A DNA stretch of 34,748 nt, from contig JAGCVT010000050.1 of NCBI GenBank assembly GCA_017962225.1, positions 1 to 34,748 of the forward strand, written 5' to 3'. A model generated the notes under the pieces. The model searched no databases. It saw only the letters and a program-made list of their open reading frames with translations, and was not told where the DNA came from. The stretch is from Lachnospiraceae bacterium. Lineage in GTDB: Bacteria > Bacillota > Clostridia > Lachnospirales > Lachnospiraceae. Position 1 is the stretch's first letter; each line of letters begins with the position of its first letter. The position numbers and the translations under genes were made by a program. Positions 6,257 through 12,875 of the stretch are shown here, in pieces.

Positions 6257-8269
6257 TTAAATTCTTTCCAAAGGAACATTAAGTTCCTCGCATCCTCTAA
6301 GTACAAATCTGCCGTTTTCAATGAGTTTAACCGCGTTACCTTCATAGTCAACCGCTTCAAGAAGTCCCAATTCATCATAGGGAATAGTTACATCAGTATG
6401 GCAGTATGTGTAGGCTTCGCCGTTTTCCTTGGCAATCATTTCCTTGCCGTCGGGATTATAAACCTTAACGCTCTCTTCATTCGAATAGCAGGTATCGCCG
6501 AATGCAAAATGCGGTCCCATTTTCTCTGCGATAAGAATAGGGAGTTTGTTGAAAATATCATATTTCTTTGCAAGCGCATACGCATAGGTATTCGTTCCGA
6601 TTGCAGCTTCTCCCATGGGAAGTGTCGGATGATAGAACAAAAGATTTTCTTCGATGAATTCTTTGTTCTTCTTTTCATCCTCGTAATTGGTACATGTATA
6701 GGCGGATATCTTTCCGTCCTTTATTTCAAGCTCGATATTCTTAAATTTAAGATCGTTTAGGAATACTTCTTTTACGTGCAAAACACCCTCTGTGCCATTA
6801 AGGACGGGAGACGTAAATACTTCACCCAAAGGAATGTTTACATCCGCGAGGCAGTTTTCGTACTTGGTTTCCTTTGCGGGATTGTTTAAATCATAAAGCT
6901 TAACCTTAAGGTCTGTTTTATTGCCGTTACAACCGACAACATGAATGTAATCGGACTTATCCAGAGTATCGATTAAGGTCTGCTGGATAGCCTGATATGT
7001 GTCCACGGGAAGGGTGTTAACGGTGATTATTTCTTTTAGGATTTCTTCGTAATTTCCGATTGCGGGAACGGGCCATGCAATGATCGTAAAAGATCTATCT
7101 TCTCTCTTTATATACTCGTTGGTAATCTCCGCACTCTTTCTTCTAAAGTCCGTGATAAGTTCCTGTTTTTTAGCACCGTATCTTGCAGCGTGAGCGCATT
7201 CCGAGGGCACAAAGGAATCTTCGCCGAAAATCTCCATACATGCGGGACCTGCCCATTCTTCGGCTTCTTGCTTTAATTCTTCGTATGCCGCCTTGATGCC
7301 TTCGATTCTTCTTGTTACAAGCTGACCGTTTAAAACAAGTGACATATCTTCCTTGTGATCTTCGTCAAACTGGGGATTTGCCAGTCCGCCGTAATAGCCG
7401 GGCTTAAAGATACCTGTTCTTGAAAAGATGTCATACCCTGCTCTGTAGATTACGCTTTCAAGCCCCATGGCTCTGAACTGCTTAATTGCTTCGCAGGCAA
7501 CTCTCTCAAAGCCTAATCTGTAGCGAAGATTGACTGTCTTTTTCTTTGATAAATCTTTCTTAGAAACAACAAATCCTTTTTTGAAACCTTCGGTATATGT
7601 TCTGCTCATTGTTTCTATTGTTTTATCATCAAGAGCCGCTGTTGCCGTAAAAGTTTCTTCCTCGCTCTTACCGACATATTCGCCGAACGCATAAAGGGTT
7701 CTTAAATCGGACAAATCATAGTTCTCAATGATTTTATTTGCGTAAGCGTTGTCGATTGTAAGCTGCTTGTTAATTCTCTTTAAGGATTCGTCTTCGGTAT
7801 AGTCAAATACGTAGTAGTAAAGTATTTCGCGAAGCTCCTCTTCTTTTATGAGCGCACCTTCTGCCAAAAGGACATTTCCGTACACTTCAAGAAGCAGTTC
7901 CATGCGGATAACCAGTTCTTCGATATCGCACTCAAACACGTAGGGAATCATACCGAAGATTTCGGCGTAAACAGCCGATAAAATGCTGCCTGCCTCGCCT
8001 AAGGTTTCATATGCATAATCCGGATTAAGAAATGATTTTTTATAATTCTCTGCGTAGATTTCGCCGTAAAGAAAATCGTTTCTCTCCCTTAATTCTTCAA
8101 GCGATTTGCTGCCTATCGGACCGTTTACTTTAATATCTTCGTAAATATCAAGAAGGCTCTTCACGTATTTAGAAACAGAAACGAAAAAAGGACCATATTT
8201 ACCCAGTCCTTCCGCTTCCGTAATGATTTCTTCAATTCTTTCTTTTGATAATTCGTATCTTTCTGTCAT
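6257..8269 (-). CDS. M29-type metallo-aminopeptidase with long N-terminal extension
   Basis: A 670-residue protein whose C-terminal half carries the metal and catalytic residues expected of peptidase family M29 (AmpS/AmpT/PepS): Glu483 in GEVFTSP, Glu554 in MGEAAIG, His587 and Tyr595 in GPHFAFGDTCY, and His624/Asp626 in CHTDV. Their spacing closely follows the family. Such enzymes release N-terminal residues from peptides in the cytosol using two metal ions. Usual members have about 370-420 residues; here the first metal ligand lies some 230 residues later than usual, so residues 1 to about 300 (helical, Glu-rich) are an addition or a replaced N-terminal domain. No signal peptide. It follows the small membrane gene by 9 bases, in the pyrE transcript. 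Confidence 0.85.
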   Translation of the reverse strand: MTERYELSKERIEEIITEAEGLGKYGPFFVSVSKYVKSLLDIYEDIKVNGPIGSKSLEELRERNDFLYGEIYAENYKKSFLNPDYAYETLGEAGSILSAVYAEIFGMIPYVFECDIEELVIRMELLLEVYGNVLLAEGALIKEEELREILYYYVFDYTEDESLKRINKQLTIDNAYANKIIENYDLSDLRTLYAFGEYVGKSEEETFTATAALDDKTIETMSRTYTEGFKKGFVVSKKDLSKKKTVNLRYRLGFERVACEAIKQFRAMGLESVIYRAGYDIFSRTGIFKPGYYGGLANPQFDEDHKEDMSLVLNGQLVTRRIEGIKAAYEELKQEAEEWAGPACMEIFGEDSFVPSECAHAARYGAKKQELITDFRRKSAEITNEYIKREDRSFTIIAWPVPAIGNYEEILKEIITVNTLPVDTYQAIQQTLIDTLDKSDYIHVVGCNGNKTDLKVKLYDLNNPAKETKYENCLADVNIPLGEVFTSPVLNGTEGVLHVKEVFLNDLKFKNIELEIKDGKISAYTCTNYEDEKKNKEFIEENLLFYHPTLPMGEAAIGTNTYAYALAKKYDIFNKLPILIAEKMGPHFAFGDTCYSNEESVKVYNPDGKEMIAKENGEAYTYCHTDVTIPYDELGLLEAVDYEGNAVKLIENGRFVLRGCEELNVPLERI

Positions 8270-8278
8270 ATTCTTCCT

Positions 8279-8605
8279 TTAACCAATCATTCCGAGACCG
8301 TACACATACATAAGGTAAATAAGATTTACCGCAGCTATTCCGAGCCCGATATGAGAGAAAATGTGATAAACGTTTTTCTGAAAATAAGTTCTGATGGAGA
8401 GCGTGGCGGAAGTAAGTGAGAACACGAGGCATAAAATCGCCGTAATTCCCACTCTTCCTTCTATCTGCCCTGCCAGTTTAAACGACATAATAAGTGAAAC
8501 CAAAAGTGCCACAAACGAAATGAATGAAAGCACTATGCTCATTACAGACAATGGCGATACTTTTTTATCCGTAAATTTGTAATTCGCATTCGGAAGTTTA
8601 AACAT
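8279..8605 (-). CDS. Small three-helix membrane protein (possibly DUF6142-like)
   Basis: A 108-residue protein with about three hydrophobic segments: VMSIVLSFISFVALLVSLIM, a central one (VGITAILCLVFSLTSATLSI) and a C-terminal one (IFSHIGLGIAAVNLIYLMYV). The N-terminal part (FKLPNANYKFTDKKVSP) is polar and likely cytosolic. The layout resembles a group of short Lachnospiraceae membrane proteins annotated DUF6142, but this cannot be confirmed by eye. It lies 16 bases after pyrE and 9 bases before the aminopeptidase gene and is surely in the same transcript. No function can be read. Confidence 0.7.
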   Translation of the reverse strand: MFKLPNANYKFTDKKVSPLSVMSIVLSFISFVALLVSLIMSFKLAGQIEGRVGITAILCLVFSLTSATLSIRTYFQKNVYHIFSHIGLGIAAVNLIYLMYVYGLGMIG

Positions 8606-8621
8606 TTATTTACCCACTGTC

Positions 8622-9299
8622 TTATTTTGCGCCGTATTCATCGTAATACTTGTCGATTGCTTCTTTTATGGTGTCATCGATGATTACTTCACCGTTAACC
8701 TCTTTGTTATATAAAGCTTCTGTTACGTCTGCCATTGATACGATGGCTGCCGTAGGAATACCGTATGTTTCCTTGATTTCGTCAAGAGCGCATTTATCGG
8801 TATTAAGGCCTTTCTCCATTCTGTTGAGGCTGACTATGAGTCCGACGATGGTAACGTCTGCCTGAGCTTTTATGATGGGGAAGGTTTCCTCGATTGACTT
8901 GCCCGATGTGGTTACGTCTTCGATAATAACCACTCTGTCACCGTCCTTAAGCTTCGATCCGAGGAGGATGCCTGTGTCACCGTGATCCTTTATTTCTTTT
9001 CTGTTGGAACAGTATCTTACTTCTTTGCCGTACAGTTCGCTGTATGCGATTGCTGTTGTAACCGACAGAGGAATACCCTTGTATGCCGGTCCGAAGAGTA
9101 CGTCAAAATCGTCTCCGTACACATCGTGAATTGCCTTAGCGTAATATTCGCCGAGTTTCTTTAACTGATATCCGGTTACATATGCGCCGGCATTCATAAA
9201 GAAAGGTGATTTTCTTCCGCTCTTTAATGTGAAATCACCGAATTTGAGCACTTTGCTCTCTACCATAAAATCAATAAATTCTTTTTTGTAAGCGTCCAT
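8622..9299 (-). CDS. pyrE: Orotate phosphoribosyltransferase
   Basis: This 225-residue enzyme joins orotate to phosphoribosyl pyrophosphate to make orotidine 5'-monophosphate in pyrimidine synthesis. The PRPP loop VVIIEDVTTSGKS (123-135) is intact, as are the N-terminal LKSGRKSPFFMN (25-36) and GPAYKGIPLS (70-79), both typical of PyrE. Length is normal. GGAGG precedes the ATG by 5 bases. Other pyr genes are absent from the window, and the downstream partners (a small membrane protein and an aminopeptidase) have no obvious link to pyrimidines. The mRNA leader predicted from the nearby -10 is too short for a PyrR attenuator. Confidence 0.95.
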   Translation of the reverse strand: MDAYKKEFIDFMVESKVLKFGDFTLKSGRKSPFFMNAGAYVTGYQLKKLGEYYAKAIHDVYGDDFDVLFGPAYKGIPLSVTTAIAYSELYGKEVRYCSNRKEIKDHGDTGILLGSKLKDGDRVVIIEDVTTSGKSIEETFPIIKAQADVTIVGLIVSLNRMEKGLNTDKCALDEIKETYGIPTAAIVSMADVTEALYNKEVNGEVIIDDTIKEAIDKYYDEYGAK

Positions 9300-9332
9300 C
9301 GAAACCTCCGTAAATTCATTTCAAACACAAAG

Positions 9333-9341
9333 ATTTTATCA
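9333..9341 (-). promoter_or_regulatory. Candidate extended -10 promoter of pyrE
   Basis: On the minus strand TGATAAAAT fits an extended -10 (TGnTAAAAT). The start would be about 26 bases before the pyrE ATG, leaving room for the GGAGG but no leader structure. The -35 position (TTTTAA) is weak. Confidence 0.4.
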
Positions 9342-9373
9342 TAAAAGAGACTGTTTTAAAAGACGGAAATGCC

Positions 9374-9392
9374 GTTGACCGATACGGTTAAC
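9374..9392. promoter_or_regulatory. 19-bp near-perfect dyad between divergent pyrE and GH25 genes
   Basis: GTTGACCG-ATA-CGGTTAAC has 8-base half-sites with a single mismatched pair around a 3-base centre. It lies 8 bases upstream of the GH25 promoter -35 and about 30 bases upstream of the pyrE -10, the right place for an operator serving one or both promoters. It has no T tract on either side, so it is not a terminator. The regulator is unknown. Confidence 0.45.
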
Positions 9393-9400
9393 AACAAAAA

Positions 9401-9429
9401 TTGATTATAAAGCATTATTATTGTATAAT
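9401..9429 (+). promoter_or_regulatory. Sigma-A promoter of the GH25 gene
   Basis: TTGATT (9401-9406) and TATAAT (9424-9429) are separated by exactly 17 bases. Transcription should start near 9436, giving a leader of about 60 bases that contains a small hairpin (GGGTT/AACCC, 9442-9456) before the AGAGGA ribosome-binding site. Confidence 0.75.
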
Positions 9430-9497
9430 GTTATAAGTGTGGGGTTTAAATAACCCGTATACTTGAAAACACAGGGTAAAAACAAAGAGGACTAAAT

Positions 9498-10574
9498 ATG
9501 AGCGACAGAACACAGATAAATGATTTACAGCCTAAGAAAAAGAAAAAGAAAAGCGTAGTCGGATATATTATTGCAATAGTTTTTTTAAGTCTGATTACTC
9601 TCGCATCTCTCGTAGTGGCATATCAGGCTGTAAATTTATATAAAGAAGAAGTTAATAAGGAAGAGGAAGAAGTCATTCCCGTTGTAACATACACTCAGGA
9701 AGAAGTGGACGAGATGATAAAACTTGCCAGAGAAGATGCTGCAGAGCAGGCTACGGCAGGTTTTTATGCCGAACTAAAAGATACCGCCGAAAACAGCAAC
9801 GGTATCGTTTCCATGCTTCGTAAAATGTATCCCGAGTACTTCGTATATTACAACAACAATCATTATGAATTCGTTGAAATAGACGAGTCCCTTCCTCAGG
9901 CAAATTTTGAGAACGAAAACATTATTGCAAGCGAAGGTTTCCTCGAGTATAAGGTTGACGGCCAGACACAGTCCGTAAAAGGTATCGACGTATCCAAATT
10001 CCAGGGCGATATCGACTGGCAGAAGGTTGCTGATTCGGGCGTTAAATATGCCATGATAAGACTCGGCCTCAGAGGATATGAAACCGGCAAGCTCGTAACG
10101 GACGAAAACTTTAAGGCGAACGTTGAAGGCGCTACCGCAGCAGGTATCGATGTGGGCGTATATTTCTTCACACAGGCCATTAATCCTGCAGAAGCCAGAG
10201 AAGAAGCCGAATATGTTTTAAATGAGATAAACGGATACAATATCACTTATCCCGTAGCAATCGACGTCGAAGATCTTTACAATGACAAAGCCAGAAGCTA
10301 CAACCAGTCCAAGGAATCACGTACAGAGTGCGCCATAGCTTTTATGGACGCCATAAAAGATGCAGGTTACAATCCCGCTATCTACGGCAATCTCAATACA
10401 TTCACAAAGCTTGTGGAGGTTAACAAGCTCGGCGACTACGACAAGTGGTTTGCACTTTACGATACACAGATTTACTTCCCTTACGAAATCACCGTATGGC
10501 AGTATTCCGACAAGGGCAGAATCGACGGTATTGAAGGAGATGTGGACTTAAACATCACATTTCCCAAAAAATAA
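9498..10574 (+). CDS. Membrane-anchored GH25 (lysozyme-like) muramidase
   Basis: A 358-residue protein with a Lys-rich cytosolic start (PKKKKKKS), one transmembrane helix (about 21-43), a Glu-rich helical stalk (45-95), and a glycoside hydrolase family 25 domain from about 160 to the end. The domain begins with GIDVSKFQGDIDW and has the expected catalytic pair Asp256/Glu258 in AIDVED, plus late VWQYSDKGRIDGI and DLNIT motifs. GH25 enzymes cut the beta-1,4 link between N-acetylmuramic acid and N-acetylglucosamine, so this is probably a cell-wall remodelling enzyme tethered outside the membrane. AGAGGA lies about 8 bases before the ATG. It is the first gene of the only plus-strand block. Confidence 0.9.
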   Translation: MSDRTQINDLQPKKKKKKSVVGYIIAIVFLSLITLASLVVAYQAVNLYKEEVNKEEEEVIPVVTYTQEEVDEMIKLAREDAAEQATAGFYAELKDTAENSNGIVSMLRKMYPEYFVYYNNNHYEFVEIDESLPQANFENENIIASEGFLEYKVDGQTQSVKGIDVSKFQGDIDWQKVADSGVKYAMIRLGLRGYETGKLVTDENFKANVEGATAAGIDVGVYFFTQAINPAEAREEAEYVLNEINGYNITYPVAIDVEDLYNDKARSYNQSKESRTECAIAFMDAIKDAGYNPAIYGNLNTFTKLVEVNKLGDYDKWFALYDTQIYFPYEITVWQYSDKGRIDGIEGDVDLNITFPKK

Positions 10575-10579
10575 TTTTG

Positions 10580-10588
10580 TGTTATAAT
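10580..10588 (+). promoter_or_regulatory. Extended -10 promoter giving a probable leaderless mRNA
   Basis: TGTTATAAT is a perfect TGnTATAAT extended -10 element. It ends only 8 bases before the ATG at 10597, so transcription should start at or within a base or two of the start codon. No Shine-Dalgarno sequence exists in the 22 bases between the GH25 stop and this ATG. Confidence 0.55.
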
Positions 10589-10596
10589 TCAAAACT

Positions 10597-10986
10597 ATGG
10601 AATACGTAAAAAGCGAAACAAAACATTCTAAAACTGCATACAGCGCCCTGACAGTTTCGGGCATTTCCTTCGTGTCGGCAGCGCTCGGAGTGTTTTTTAT
10701 GCCCTTTATTCTTTCTCCTATTGCACTGATTATTTCGCATCTTTCAAAGGGAAGATTAAAGGCCAGACATTTTGCGGCTCAGGCCGCTACTGTTGTAGCC
10801 GTTCTCGCATTTATCTTAAACTGCGCTATGATTGCCTTCGGCATATACAAATTACAAAACGATCCCGTGGTAAGAGGCAGATATGATGCCGTTATGCAGG
10901 AAATGTACGGAATGACTTTAGACGAGTATACCGCAATGGTTACTGAAGAATTCAGAGTATTGCTCCCCGAGACAACGGGCAAATAA
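10597..10986 (+). CDS. Small two-helix membrane protein (DUF4190-like layout)
   Basis: A 129-residue protein with a polar N-terminus, two hydrophobic helices (about 19-47, LTVSGISFVSAALGVFFMPF, and 61-84, AAQAATVVAVLAFILNCAMI) and a C-terminal acidic amphipathic part (RYDAVMQEMYGMTLDEYTAM). The paired-helix layout with a short basic loop (SHLSKGRLKA) resembles DUF4190-type proteins; no function is known. It starts 22 bases after the GH25 gene. No ribosome-binding site precedes the ATG, whereas an extended -10 does, so it may be expressed from a leaderless transcript. Confidence 0.7.
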   Translation: MEYVKSETKHSKTAYSALTVSGISFVSAALGVFFMPFILSPIALIISHLSKGRLKARHFAAQAATVVAVLAFILNCAMIAFGIYKLQNDPVVRGRYDAVMQEMYGMTLDEYTAMVTEEFRVLLPETTGK

Positions 10987-11000
10987 AAGAGGCAGAACAG

Positions 11001-11759
11001 ATGTCCGACAATGCATGCAAAATAAGAACAAACAGAGAAATAAGAAGTTACGCCAGGGAAAGACTTTTGGGAAACATGCTCATCCCCTGTCTTGTTACCT
11101 TCTTTTTTTTCAGTGCCAAAAATGTTTTTGAAATGTTTATGCAGCTTGGCGTGCTCGGTTCCGACATGTTTGCATTTATCTTTTATATTGCACTGTTTAT
11201 AACGGTCAATTCAATCTGGGGACTTATAAGATTCGGCATCAGCCGTTATTTTCTTTCATTTATCACCACAAAAAAAGCAAGCCCGGCAAATATCTTTGCG
11301 GGCTTTAAAGGTTCTACCGAAACAATCATCAGCATTTCACTGATTTTAACGATTATAAGTCTTATTTTACAGCTGCCTTATCTTATCTATACTTTCTTCT
11401 ATTCGGTGAATACACTGCCCAGCTTTTTATTAAGCCTGGTACTGTTCTTCGCTGCAAACTTAATAGTATATCTTATCGAAGCATACCTTGCTCCGATTTA
11501 TTTTGTAATATGCGATAATCCCGGTTCAAGACTTCCCTGGATAATCGTTATTACTTTTTCTTTGATGAATACAAAGAATTTCTTTAAATATATCGGACTC
11601 CAGATTTCGTTTATACCCTTGTATCTTTTAGGATTGCTTTCATTCGGTATAGGTCTTCTCTGGGTGGTTCCTTATGCATACACTTCATATGCATACTTTT
11701 ATGAGTCACTCTGTGAAGAATATCTTTCCCGTCAGAAGAAAGCTGCAGTAAACGAATAA
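11001..11759 (+). CDS. DUF975-type polytopic membrane protein
   Basis: A 252-residue protein with about six hydrophobic segments. The N-terminal TNREIRSYARERLLGN, the GLIRFGISRYFLSF segment, IFAGFKGS, and the C-terminal LSFGIGLLWVVPYAYTSYA followed by FYESL match the pattern of DUF975, a family of Firmicute integral membrane proteins of unknown function. GAGG lies 8 bases before the ATG, 14 bases after the preceding gene. The stop codon at 11757-11759 is one base away from the prfB stop on the other strand. Confidence 0.75.
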   Translation: MSDNACKIRTNREIRSYARERLLGNMLIPCLVTFFFFSAKNVFEMFMQLGVLGSDMFAFIFYIALFITVNSIWGLIRFGISRYFLSFITTKKASPANIFAGFKGSTETIISISLILTIISLILQLPYLIYTFFYSVNTLPSFLLSLVLFFAANLIVYLIEAYLAPIYFVICDNPGSRLPWIIVITFSLMNTKNFFKYIGLQISFIPLYLLGLLSFGIGLLWVVPYAYTSYAYFYESLCEEYLSRQKKAAVNE

Positions 11760-11760
11760 T

Positions 11761-12864
11761 CTAATTTCCCAAACTCTTCCACTTTAAGTAAGCGTTAATA
11801 AAAGGATCCAGATCGCCGTCGAGCACTGCCGAAGCATTGCCCGATTCTTCGTTTGTTCTTAAATCTTTTACCATCGTATAAGGCTGAAGTACATAGGATC
11901 TTATCTGGCTTCCGAAGCCGTTCTCAAGCACTTCTCCTCTGATATCGTCAAGCTTGGCTGCATTTGCCTCTTCCATGAGGATTAAAAGCTTGGCCTTTAA
12001 CATCTGCATGGCCTTGTCTTTGTTCTGGAACTGGCTTCGCTCATTCTGGCACTGTACGACTACGCCTGTAGGAAGGTGAGTGATTCTTACTGCCGAAGAC
12101 GTCTTGTTGATATGCTGTCCGCCGGCACCGGATGAACGGTATGTATCTATCTTTAAATCATCGGGATTAATCTCTACTTCGTTGTCATCCGCAAGCTCGG
12201 GCATTACATCGAGTGATGCAAAGGATGTCTGTCTTTTACCCTGTGCGTTAAAGGGTGAAATTCGAACGAGTCTGTGAACGCCCTTTTCTCCCTTTAAATA
12301 TCCGTACGCATTGGGGCCGTTTACCTGCCATGCAACGGATTTAATGCCTGCTTCATCACCTTCAAGATAATCGAGGACTTCTACCTGGAAGCCTTTCTTT
12401 TCTGCCCATCTGGTGTACATTCTGTAAAGAATGCTGACCCAGTCGCAGCTCTCGGTTCCGCCTGCGCCTGCATTAAGTCGTAAAATCGCATTGCATGCGT
12501 CGTGCTCGCCCGATAAAAGCATGGATATTCTCATGTCTTCAAGCTTTGATTTAAACTTCTCAAACTCGGAGACAATCTCTTCTTCCATACCCTCTTCCTC
12601 ACCTGCTATTTCGATGAATTCAAGGATATCGTTAAACTGATTCTCCAGTGTTTTTACGTCATCTATCGACTGCTTAAAGAGCTTGCATTCGGTGCTTAAT
12701 CTGTTTGCCCTGTCGACATCGTTCCAGAAAGTGGGCTCCTGCATTTCTCTCTCGAGCTCTGCCACCCTCTCTTCTTTTCTTTCGATATCACAGGAAAGCT
12801 TAACCTGATTAAGCGTATCCTTAAGCGATAAAAGTTCTGTTTTGATATTGTCTAAAAGTACCAT
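11761..12864 (-). CDS. prfB: Peptide chain release factor 2, encoded without a programmed frameshift
   Basis: A 367-residue class I release factor that frees the finished peptide at UGA and UAA stops. It carries the catalytic GGQ (248-250, GAGGQHINKTSS) and the SPF codon-recognition motif (203-205, RISPFNAQGKRQTSFAS) that separates RF2 from RF1. Many prfB genes need a +1 frameshift at an in-frame UGA near codon 25; here the corresponding stretch (VKLSCDIERKEERV, residues 21-34) reads straight through with no in-frame stop, so autoregulation by frameshifting is absent. It starts 11 bases after the large VWA gene with only a weak AGAGAG site, so it seems to ride at the end of that operon. Confidence 0.95.
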   Translation of the reverse strand: MVLLDNIKTELLSLKDTLNQVKLSCDIERKEERVAELEREMQEPTFWNDVDRANRLSTECKLFKQSIDDVKTLENQFNDILEFIEIAGEEEGMEEEIVSEFEKFKSKLEDMRISMLLSGEHDACNAILRLNAGAGGTESCDWVSILYRMYTRWAEKKGFQVEVLDYLEGDEAGIKSVAWQVNGPNAYGYLKGEKGVHRLVRISPFNAQGKRQTSFASLDVMPELADDNEVEINPDDLKIDTYRSSGAGGQHINKTSSAVRITHLPTGVVVQCQNERSQFQNKDKAMQMLKAKLLILMEEANAAKLDDIRGEVLENGFGSQIRSYVLQPYTMVKDLRTNEESGNASAVLDGDLDPFINAYLKWKSLGN

Positions 12865-12875
12865 GTTTTTTCTCT

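Noticed and set aside
9301-9400. PyrR-type attenuator upstream of pyrE
   Set aside because: The predicted pyrE leader is about 26 bases and has no nested terminator and antiterminator stems.
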